A DNA stretch of 17,369 nt, from the NCBI GenBank assembly GCA_024195585.1, contig SWBL01000599.1, positions 1-17,369 on the forward strand, read 5' to 3'. Source of the stretch: Aureobasidium sp. EXF-3400. Taxonomy: Eukaryota; Ascomycota; Dothideomycetes; Dothideales; Saccotheciaceae. Under the pieces are notes generated by a model. The model ran no database searches, was not told where the DNA came from, and saw only the letters and a program-made list of their open reading frames with translations. The translations under genes were made by a program, and so were the position numbers. Each line of letters starts with the position of its first letter. Position 1 is the stretch's first letter. Below are positions 9,169 through 17,369 of this stretch, piece after piece.

Positions 9169-10591
9169 TTTGATGTGTTGTGTGATGAGTATCAAGTCAA
9201 AATGGATGCTTTACCTACCTGCTCGGATGTCTGCCTTTTACTATCCATGACGCTCCTTTTCGACTCACCTTCCCCTAAGCAAGATTGAACCCTACAGCAC
9301 AACAATAGCTGGAACAGGCATGATGCTGACTAGAGACGTTTGCGGCCGGACAATCTGGATACCACTCAGGGCGGATACTGATGAGCCAAGAAACGGTGGT
9401 GTGCGTGGCCGTTGCTGTGTATCCACCAGGCACATGGTGCCTTTTTTATATTGCCGACGATCCACTCTGTTAGAGATAGGAGAGCTTGGCATTCCTGGAA
9501 GCAAAATGCTTACACTTGCACCTGTTCTATGCTGACGCGGTCGCAAGACCAGCCAATCTGACACGAAATGGGTAGGGTTTCAAGGCGAGATTATGCACTG
9601 AAATACAAAGTAGGTGATTACCAGGGTGAAATATGACGGTGGTGGAAGTTCTCTCAAACGGGTCGCCGGGTGGCAGAAGTTCCTCGCCGTTGCCAAGCTG
9701 TTCACGCTTTTCGGACGACCTCCGCTCCTGTTCTTTGCAGCAGCTCCTGCCCAGCCGGCCCCATTCGTTCTATCTAATCTGGAATATGGAAGTGAGTACA
9801 AGGAACTATCATGTGGACTGACAGGGAATCAAGCACGATATAATGAAAGTTACCAGGTCAATCCTGTTTGTTCACTGCCGTCATGCATCATCCTCGCCAC
9901 CAATCTATTGATAAAACCCGAGTCAGAAGAGTCATTGATCATCCAAGACTCGAATCGATCTTCAAACGCTTGCATACAATGTTCAATATTCGTCGACCCG
10001 CATTAGGGGTTGATATGCACAGTGTCTCTCAAGAGCCTCTTCCGCGTGGCTGCATCTGATCCTTCTTCCAACGTTCTCATGCCGCGAGAGCGAAGCAGAC
10101 GCCTGTTTCAGTATAATTTCTTCCGCGTAGGCGAAAACCAGAGAAAGATCGATTCTTCAAAGTTCAATCTCAAAAGCCCTGATCATTTGGTGCCTGCCAA
10201 GACGGACTTGCGTACATACTGTCAACGCTCCTCTCTAGTCTTCCTTGGAAGCCAAACGTCTTCACTCTCCTGAGATGCCCTGATGCATGCTGAGGATCCT
10301 ACAGTAATAGCATGGCATTGTGCTAACGACAGTCTCGGGTACTTTCGCATTCGCGTGCCGTGAGAGCCATCCTTGTTATGTCCGGACTCGGTATTCCGCC
10401 ACTCTCATCATGCCTAGTCTACCGGTTCTCCCTTGATCATCCCGCCTGTCAACTATGTGTGTTGATAAAGGAGAAATGAACATCGGAGCCGAACGATATG
10501 AGTGGGACTGGTGTTGAATCTGTAAATGAGTAAAAGAGACGGCATCCCTCGGCTGCTCAGAAGCTTGTAAGACAAATCCATCAATCACAAA
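9169..10591. promoter_or_regulatory. Divergent intergenic region between pyruvyltransferase and transporter genes
   Basis: About 1.4 kb that must serve as upstream region for two divergent genes. The longest open frames (9292-9564 minus, 9614-10006 plus) look like chance: the latter opens with GTG rather than ATG, and neither has domain-like composition. No TATA box, tRNA or transposon end could be supported. Confidence 0.55.
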
Positions 10592-11714
10592 ATGTCTGAA
10601 TCATCGTCACCATCACGAACAAAGGTTGCTTTGACGGTGTTGTTCCATTCGAGCTGCGCTGTTTCGGTAACTTTGATCTCAAAGTCTGCACTCAATGGCA
10701 TCGAGGCACCTGTTACTCTGCTTGCATTGCAGACATTCGTCCAAGTGGTGCTCTTGACCCTTGTTGGAAAGCCACTTGGATGGATCAAATTCAGCCGCCC
10801 TCTTTCTGTAAGTGATATGCTCTCAACACTGACAACACCCCCATACTAACAACCAACGGGCATGGAAAGGACTGATACCCCTGATGCTCGCGCGTCTGGT
10901 CGGAATCCTCGCAAAGACATTCTGCCTGGCTAGCGTCGATGCCTCCCTATACCAAATCGCACGAGGCCTGCTGCTACCATTCACCCTGCTCCTATCGCAC
11001 TTCTTCCTTCACCCACCGCCATACAACCCCCCTCTTTCTCTCTTCGGATGCGGCATGATCATGATGGGCTTCGCCACCGGAATGATCACAGACCTAGGCG
11101 CTATGCTCACCAGTATCAAGGGTCTGCTCCTGGGTGTCGGATCCAGCTTCACCACTGCCGTTGAGAGCGTGGTTGTCAAGCGCTTCCTCACAAAAGGAGA
11201 CGAGGGAATGTGGCAGATGGTGTGGATGACCAACTGCATGGCTCTGGCCTGCTACTTCCCTCTCTTCATCATCTCTGGCGAGTACACTGTTTTCTCTGGT
11301 CTTTACAACAGTGCTATGGATCTGGATGTCGCCAATGTTGTGGCTGCTACTGAAGCTTCTGGTCAGCTCCACGCTTTCTTGTATACCGCTGCTGCCACTG
11401 GTGCAGCAAGTTTCCTTCTTACTCTGGCCACCTTCCTGCAGATCTCGGTTACCAGTCCTACAACACATATGATTGTAACAGCCGCACGTGGAGTTGCTCA
11501 AAGCGGACTTGCTGTGCTGATCCTTCGCGAGGCTGTCACCTTGGGCAGAGTCTGGGCTATGGTCTGTATCTTGGGTGGTAGTGGAGTATATGCTTGGGGC
11601 AAAGATAGAGTCAAGCAACGTGCTGAAAAGGCTGATGACAGAGGCATGTACGAGAAATTGGATGAGATGGAAGCCAGAGAGTCAGAAGAGGATGTTGAAT
11701 TACGGAAGATATAA
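10592..11714 (+). CDS. TPT/SLC35-family nucleotide-sugar transporter, two exons
   Basis: Exons 10592-10811 and 10870-11714 give 354 residues rich in membrane helices (about nine or ten), the size and topology of Golgi/ER nucleotide-sugar and triose-phosphate-type transporters. Family-like landmarks are GILAKTFCLASVDASLYQIA just after the junction, the helix GLLLPFTLLLSHFFL, and the C-terminal TSPTTHMIVTAARG followed by LREAVTLGR and a GGSGVYAWGK end. The substrate cannot be read from sequence; relatives of this look (SLC35C-like) carry GDP-sugars, but UDP-sugars are possible. The C-terminus is charged and cytosolic. The ATG at 10592 has A at -3. Frame can only be kept by using a weak donor four bases inside a perfect GTAAGT; see the intron entry. 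Confidence 0.78.
10812..10869 (+). other. Intron of the transporter gene (58 nt; donor ambiguous)
   Basis: The acceptor side is clear: branch ACTAAC at 10845-10850 and AAAG ending at 10869. The best donor by sequence is GTAAGT at 10808, but joining 10807 to 10870 reads GAC TGA and stops at once. Using the overlapping donor GTGATA at 10812 restores the frame and gives the junction PLSVRLIPLML. Alternatives are a far acceptor at 10916, about 66 nt past the branch, or a base error. Confidence 0.55.
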
Positions 11715-12076
11715 CCGGCTATTCGCGACACACATAGATTATAGACTATAGACTATAGACTGCATACGAATCCTATCATTCATCACCTGGGTTACCTCCT
11801 GATGCCGATACCAAGTGTCTACAGTAATAGTCCCGAGCTCAGCAAACAAGAAAGAGAGTCATATTGTTTCAATGGATGCGAAAGATGCCTTGTGATGAGC
11901 CGGAGGACGAGTATTCCGATTCAATACCAGATTGTCACCTTTTAGAAGTCACGTTTCGCTATTAGGCTCGATTTTAGAGCAGCTCTATGGGATGAGATGA
12001 AATCTAGACAAGGCGACATTAATAACCAGCGTATAACCGGCCATATCCGTAACGGCTAGTATATCGTCGAGAGATA
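11715..12076. other. Convergent intergenic region with a TATAGAC triplet repeat
   Basis: This 362-bp gap separates the stop codons of two convergent genes. I see no gene. It contains three tandem copies of TATAGAC (11740-11760) and one copy of TATAACCGGC at 12032-12041; the other copy of that 10-mer, 11710-11719, overlaps the transporter stop codon. Confidence 0.6.
11740..11760 (+). repeat. Tandem repeat, three copies of TATAGAC
   Basis: Three perfect 7-bp units directly after the transporter gene. It is probably a short slippage product in a 3'UTR; no function is evident. Confidence 0.8.
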
Positions 12077-15000
12077 TCACCCCATGCTTTTCTCTGCCGC
12101 GGAACTAAGCAGTGTAACAACTTCGAACTGGTCCTCCTGTTCAGCGAGCTGTAGTGGTGTAAGACCTTGACTGTCCAAGACATTATGACTCGCGCCAGCT
12201 TCTACTAGCATTGTACAGAGCTCGAGCCATCCATGTTCGGCCGCGTGGTGGAGCGCAGTCTTGCCATCAATATCCTGAATATCAGTCTTTGCTCCAGCTT
12301 TTAGTAAGACCTCTGCGCGTCCTTTGGCTTTGATCTCTGCAGCTTTGATGAGAGAGGTCTGTCCGCTTTCGTCGACACTATCAACAAGAGCGCCAGCTTT
12401 GATTAGTATCTCCGTTAACTCTGAGCTCCTCGAAACTGCTGCATAATGGAGCGGCGTCTGACCTTCGTCATCTGGTTTGTTCACATCAACTCCGGCGACT
12501 ATCAGTGTCTTTATAATCCTCAGCCATGTAGCTTGGTTTGCTGAGAGTCTGTCACTGAAGGGGCTGGCCACTTCAATGATATGAAGAAGTGGTGTTCTAC
12601 GAACGAAAGAGTCGGCAAAGTTCTTCGAGTAACCCTCGGCTTGGTCAAAATCGGCGCCGTGCGCAAGGAGCGTGTTCACCATAGACTCTCGAGGTCCAAC
12701 GCAGGCCATGATAAGAGCAGTGCCATATCTCTCACCAACTTGGTTGATATTTGCCCCATGTGCAAGAAGCATCTCAACAAATTCTTCAGATTGATAATAA
12801 CATGCCGCCATCAAGGCCGTGTTGTAGCGTCCGCATTGTGCATTGATATCAGCGTGGTGGTCAAGGAGTATCTTTGTGACTTCTTTGTGTCCCCAGAGAC
12901 ACGCTTGATGCAGAGGACTAACCCAAAAGGATGGTTCGGTAGATGTGTCTTCCCAGGTTTGGTTGACGTTGGCGCCGTAGTTTACAAGTAGCTGCACAAC
13001 TTGGGCATGACCACTTTCGGAGGCTACGACCAAGGGATTGCCATATCGACAATCCTGGGCATTGACGTCGGCGTTATATTCTATGAGAAGTTTGACGAGT
13101 TCATCGTGCCCACGATCGCAAGCTGTTCTGAGGCACTCATTGAGTGATGTTCCTTTGTTGAAGTGCTCGACATGAGTAGCATGCTCAATCAGCGTTTGAA
13201 AGATTTCTTGATCTCCACCCCAGCAAGCAGCCTCCAGGGCGTTCCTGGACGACTTAACGTCATCAAACTGCTGGCACACGACAGCACCATTCTCGAGAAG
13301 CGTTCGAACGACTTCTTTGTGACCCCACATACATGCTGAGATAAGAGCATTACCGTTGGGCCCGACAGATGAATTGATATTGGCCTTGTGTTCCAGAAGT
13401 TTGCGTACGATTGTGTTGTGACCATTGAGCGCGGCTACCAGGATGGCGCTCCTCCGTTGATTGTCGACGGCATTGACCTCGGCGCCCTTTGCAAGAAGCG
13501 TATTGACAATTTCCTCGTCTCCACGCGCTGCCGCTAAGACAAGAGGGACCCCAACTACTTCATCGCAAGCGTTGACGTCAGCATCGTATTGTAACAATGT
13601 ATGGAGGATTTCGGAACGTTGAGTAGAATTGGGAGAGGAGATAGTGACACTCAGCTCGACCTGTCCAGACCTCATGTTAGGTCTGGCGCCATGCTCCAGT
13701 AGGAGCCCGACAATGTCGTAGTGCCCTCCCCATGAGGCTGCATATAACGCAGATCCCCATATTGGGCAGAACTCGTTTGGATCAGTGCCACAGAGAAGTA
13801 AAGACTTCACGGAGTGGTACAAGCCGCATGCCGAGGCAATGGTCAACGGAACGAGCTTTTCTGGGCTTTCGCGAAACCACTCTGAGGACCACTTCCGATC
13901 TGGAACCAAGTGCTCTTCGCTGTCTTTCAATCGAAGCCAGTTGAAACGAGCTCCCTCAAGCTCATCCGATGTGAGAAAATCCTGAATCATTGCGTCTAGT
14001 TCGTTATCGTGTGTCTTCGCTTGCATGGCATACTGCGTCCATTGCCTTGCCGCAGTATTTGTGAAAGGCATGTCCTCTAAGTACTTGTCATCATCGTCTA
14101 CTCCATCCAAGCCATCATAGTCGTTACCAAATCGGCACAACTCGAAACAGTATGCAAGACATAGTTTAGCATTGCTTGCCATAGCATGCTCTTCTAGTAG
14201 ACCGTCCTTCCAGCCGGGATCGACATTTTCCGACTTGAGATATTGCTGAACGGAAAAGTGTGTAATCTGAAGCACTTCTCGGTGGACGTGGGATCCGGGG
14301 GCTTCGCTAATACGTTCTATCATAACCAAGCTAGCGCAAGATATGATGATTTCTGAGTGTATTGGCGTACGATACTCTGGATCGAAATAAGGCTTCGCAG
14401 TGCAGCTCACCGCTATGGCATCTACGGCTTCCTCCAGGTTGAGGGGCTCGTCTGAATAGACGAGTAATTGGAGCAGTCTGATCACATCATCTCTTTGTTC
14501 GTCTGGAATTGACCGCAGCACACGTGAATAAGTCTCGTCCAATGTCGATGGTAAAGTATTGAGAGCTATCTTAAGCGTTCTGAGATTTGTACATTTCGAA
14601 AGCACGTCAAGTTGACATGCAGTCCATCGAAACCTGAATTGTTAGCTTAGGCTCGCCTTGAAGACAAATTACACTCACATCCCGTCAGACTTCTCGAAAA
14701 GAGAATCTCGAATCATCTGCTGGACATTCTCGTATCCGTCCCATCTTTTGAACGCAACATTCGTTCGCAATGTGTCGGTTATGTATGCGCGAATATCAGC
14801 ATCGATGATGTCGGATTGAGCAGCAATGACCTGATCTATCACGTTGTCGCGACCGAGGACTGAGTCAATGTCGGGCTCTTTGCGGCTAGTAACAAGCAAG
14901 TGAATTCTCTGGTCGGTCAATCTCGCAATCATTCGGATCCAATCGAGCAGGTCATATCTCGGAACAGGGCACTCGTCAAGGGCGTCAAACACGAGATACA

Positions 15001-16623
15001 CCCTACGGCCTGTAATCAGTAGAAAGTCCAAAACCACCCTCAGAAGCAACTCAGTCGATGGTTTCCTGTAACCATCACCACATGCGTGTAGAAGCTTATC
15101 TAGTGGCTGTCGAATGTTGATGTCCTGATAATACAGTTGGTGAGCGAGCGTGCGTGCCATGTCTTCTAGCGACTGCTTCCTCTTATCGCGAAAATCAAAG
15201 AAGAAGTATAGCAAGATCGGACTAGATGAAGCGAGCCGATTTGGACCGATAGCTTGTTGCAAGTTTTCGACGATCGAGGATACGAGAACCGTCTTGCCGC
15301 ATCCCGCAAGCCCGTGAAGCCACAGGGATGACTTGAGTGAGGATTTCCACTGGAGATACTGCTCATCCTGTAGGAACCATGCACCTGAACCGGGGTGGCG
15401 CGTATTCAAAGCTCGCTTTAGATTGATGTAAGGATCAGCAGGAAAAAGCCAACTTTGTATCCTGTCATCATGTTCTGATTGACGAGATTCTTCGTTCTGT
15501 CGAGCAATTTCTCTTAGGTCTTTTTTGATCTCATCAACTTTAGACTGGTTGTCAGAAACTGGCATTAACGTGACGGATTGAACTAACTTTCTCCAAGAAT
15601 GTCAAGCGCTACAAGGGTTGCTTCGACTTCAAGCACTGGGATTGTGCTGAGCAATTCTTTCGCGTATGCTGCTGCTACCAACGCGGCATATGGCTGCCAG
15701 CGTTTGTTCTTGTGCGAATCGCAATAATCGCAAATCCCTCGGATCACGAGACATGGGAATTCGTCCATAAGACCCGCGGCCTCCATCTCAATACACAAGA
15801 TGTTTTGTTCTCCAAGAAGATCCCTTACACGGCTGTTCTTGATGACTCGATTACCGGAGCCGATAAGGCCATAGTGTATGACAGGATCTTGAGTTCCTCG
15901 TGGGTCGCGATCAATAAGCTGATTGACGTCGCAACGCTGACAGGTGAAAGATCGCGCGTTAGGATGATCGTAATCTGCTTCGAATAAGCGGTCTTGCTCG
16001 GGCCCTGGATGTTTGGCTTCGGCTTTATAAATGGGAAACTTTTCGAAACTTTCGGATATGTTTTTGGACACATCTCTTAAGCCTCGCAGGGAATGCCTGG
16101 ACCGGAGCACCGCAAGGGCTTTCAGCAGAACACTGGGTGGCCTGTTGAGCGAACCAGTTCGTTCGAAACCTGCATTAGTCTCCCTGCCAAGATCGAATTG
16201 CAGAACACCGCCTGCATAGATCAGTTCTCAGATCACTCAATACAGCTTGGACGCTGACATACCAGTAGCTCCATCAGGTTTGCTGACTACAATATCACCG
16301 AGTCTGATGTCGTGCGCTTCACTGGGTATGCCACCACCGATGCCAACCAGCAGGCCGAACCGGATATTGGGAAAGCTGAACAGCATCTCTTTTGCCGTGA
16401 GAGCAGCGGAGGTCGTACCGTAGATACCATCTGGAAGTGTTGCGACGACGACGTTGTGGTTGCACATACGTCCAAAGATATAGACGTTTGAATCTCGGTC
16501 ATTTTTGGATGGTAGAGCCGGGTATATCTCGTCCAGCATCGCCTGTGCAGCTGCCGCTTCTGTGTGCAGAGCGCAAACCCATCCCACGGTGTACTGCTCT
16601 CTCCGCGGCTCCAGACTGCCCAT
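12077..16623 (-). CDS. NOD-like receptor: PNP/UDP phosphorylase - NACHT - ankyrin repeats, four exons
   Basis: Exons 16623-16263, 16211-15588, 15537-14679 and 14633-12077 join to about 1466 residues. Residues 11-307 are a PNP_UDP domain (YTVGWVCALHTE with E22, GLLVGIGGGIPSEAHDI, IEMEAAG with E262/E264, RGICDYCD with D282), so the purine-nucleoside-binding and catalytic acidic residues appear present. The linker motif at about 355-390 (WLFPADP, then GAWFL) is typical of fungal NACHT proteins. NACHT follows: Walker A GLAGCGKT (404-411), Walker B VFDALDE (511-517), LLVTSRKE (542-549). A winged-helix region spans about 640-720, then about 16-17 ankyrin repeats from 876 to the end. Family knowledge: such STAND NTPases act in fungal heterokaryon incompatibility and innate immunity, the repeats sensing a ligand and the N-terminus executing. 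The trigger and the PNP substrate are unknown. Confidence 0.85.
14634..14678 (-). other. NLR intron 3 (45 nt, phase 2)
   Basis: On the minus strand, donor GTGAGT from 14678, branch GCTAAC, acceptor TTCAG ending at 14634. Joining AT to G forms a Met codon and links the NACHT end SDGM to FRWTACQLDVL, a sequence typical of this family at that point. Without splicing exon 3 stops at 14675. Confidence 0.9.
15538..15587 (-). other. NLR intron 2 (50 nt; acceptor uncertain)
   Basis: Donor GTTAGT from 15587 on the minus strand. Two acceptors keep frame: AAAG ending at 15538 (50 nt, with a CTGAC branch site at about the right distance) and CCAG ending at 15559 (29 nt, which would be unusually short). 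The stronger-looking CAG at 15545 would give ATC TAA and stop. If nothing is spliced, the PNP reading frame stops at 15583 and an ATG lies at 15565, so a two-gene model is formally possible. Confidence 0.6.
16212..16262 (-). other. NLR intron 1 (51 nt, phase 1)
   Basis: Donor GTATGT from 16262 and acceptor ATGCAG ending at 16212 on the minus strand. The join gives DGATGGVLQFDLGRE, matching the DGxxGGVxQxDxG pattern usual at this point of fungal PNP-domain proteins. Confidence 0.9.
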
Positions 16624-17278
16624 CTCGAGTACCGAGTCAAATTGGTCGTCGACAGTTCAAGAAAGGCAAGGAACGAGTGATCTCAGTACTTCAGTCTGGA
16701 ATACTCGTCGGAGTGCCCAACAAAGGCGATCACAACACGGAAACGAGAAGAAACGAAAGTTGGGCAGGATGCCGTTCAGTCTATATCAGCCCGAGGCATT
16801 GCGGGCGCGTACAGGCTTGGTCTCGACTCGATGATTGGCGTAGGTTTCTATCGTCGTGCAGGATCAGGGTATCACTGATACCGTACCAGACGATCACCCA
16901 GCCTCATGCAAGTTGCCGCTATGGGCGCGCATGAACTGAGCGCGGGGGTTCCATGATCGGCGTAGACAAGAACCATTGCAATCGATGGCGGCAATGATTC
17001 TCCATAAGTTCGACTGTCGAGGTGCAACTATCAAGATGAGTATGAGAACGATTACAGACGATTCTCGAAGTATGCTAGACAAAAGATGAAAGCCCATTGC
17101 TGGAGAACGCCTGTCTGTTGAGAACGCGTTTCCCAACAAACTCGCCCACAATCACACTGCTTTTCATCACTAGCCCTCGCTCCTTCCATACTCGTACCCG
17201 TCAATCGCCGCGCAAAAGTTCACACTGCCTTCGGCATCCATGTTCGACTGGTGCCAGACTGTGCAAAACCAAAGGCAA
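16624..17278 (-). promoter_or_regulatory. Upstream region of the NLR gene
   Basis: About 655 bp between the NLR start codon and the 5S rRNA gene, with no supported gene; open frames at 16437-16934 plus and 16894-17151 minus have no protein-like features. It contains a perfect 15-nt inverted repeat at 16868-16882 (GGTATCA, C, TGATACC), a candidate binding site for a dimeric regulator. No TATA box stands out. Confidence 0.5.
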
Positions 17279-17369
17279 AACATACAGCAGCAGGGATTCC
17301 CACGTGGTCACCCACCGTAGTACTAATCTGCCGTTCAACTGCTTATGTATGGCAGAGCGGACGGGATGC
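17279..17369 (-). rRNA. 5S ribosomal RNA, 3' part, runs off the window
   Basis: Read on the minus strand from 17369, the sequence follows fungal 5S rRNA: ATCCCGTCCGCTC, the helix pair TCTGCC/GGCAGA, ATTAGTA, the invariant GGTGGGTGACCAC, AATCCCTGCTG and the 3' end GTATGTT. A TTTT run ends transcription by RNA polymerase III, with a second TTTT 12 nt further. About 28 nt of the 5' end lie outside the window. Helix bases that differ from the 5S sequences I recall for Neurospora and Aspergillus differ in a compensatory way, which argues for a working gene rather than a relic. Filamentous ascomycetes scatter single 5S genes through the genome, as here. Confidence 0.9.

Noticed and set aside
9169..9195. 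Upstream extension of the pyruvyltransferase to 9195
   Set aside because: The codon at 9195 is TTG; the first ATG in frame is at 9168 and directly precedes the signal-anchor helix.
9936..9966. Box B-like GATTCGAGTC on the minus strand as a tRNA
   Set aside because: It departs from the GGTTCRANNCC consensus and no D-arm or acceptor pairing surrounds it.
9614..10006. 130-codon plus-strand frame in the divergent intergenic region
   Set aside because: It opens with GTG, has no recognisable domain and overlaps other chance frames.
14603..14605. Separate ankyrin gene starting at 14605
   Set aside because: That codon is GTG, and splicing the 45-nt intron joins it smoothly to the NACHT exon with family-typical residues.
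15563..15565. Independent NACHT-ankyrin gene starting at the ATG at 15565
   Set aside because: Only 17 nt separate it from the end of the PNP frame, with no room for a promoter, poor start context, and a plausible in-frame intron; kept only as an alternative.
16437..16934. 165-codon plus-strand frame at the NLR 5' end
   Set aside because: It overlaps NLR exon 1 in antisense and its promoter, with no protein-like character.

Overview
The window looks like nuclear DNA of a filamentous ascomycete (Pezizomycotina; Dothideomycetes is my guess, not a proof). Reasons: spliceosomal introns of about 45-66 nt with GT..AG ends and fungal-type branch sites, monocistronic genes on both strands, a glutamine-rich Swi1 with an ARID domain, a dispersed 5S rRNA gene, and a PNP-NACHT-ankyrin NOD-like receptor of a kind characteristic of these fungi. 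No transposon ORF, CRISPR array or virus-like gene is visible.

Layout. 1-777: leader and promoter of SWI1, possibly with a 5'UTR intron. 778-4125 (+): SWI1, ARID subunit of the SWI/SNF chromatin remodeller, with a long CAG/CAA-encoded polyQ tract. 4126-5633: non-coding, holding a probable 5'-half tRNA relic on the minus strand. 5634-7181 (+): two-exon type II membrane protein with a GT-B-like C-terminus. 7732-9168 (-): polysaccharide pyruvyltransferase, type II membrane protein, convergent with the previous gene. 9169-10591: shared divergent promoter region. 10592-11714 (+): two-exon TPT/SLC35-type nucleotide-sugar transporter. 12077-16623 (-): four-exon NLR-like protein of about 1466 residues (PNP/UDP phosphorylase, NACHT, winged helix, about 16-17 ankyrin repeats). 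16624-17278: its upstream region. 17279-17369 (-): 3' three quarters of a 5S rRNA gene running off the window.

How the genes may work together. The three genes between 5.6 and 11.7 kb (glycosyltransferase-like protein, pyruvyltransferase, nucleotide-sugar transporter) all look like secretory-pathway glycan machinery, so a small Golgi glycan-capping neighbourhood is a reasonable hypothesis; co-location alone does not prove it. The NLR is an independent unit: a nucleoside-cleaving N-terminal effector, an NTPase switch and an ankyrin sensor, the architecture of fungal non-self recognition proteins. SWI1 is a general transcription gene with no evident link to the others.

All exon joins were made by hand from splice signals and frame. 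Two are uncertain: the donor of the transporter intron and the acceptor of the second NLR intron.
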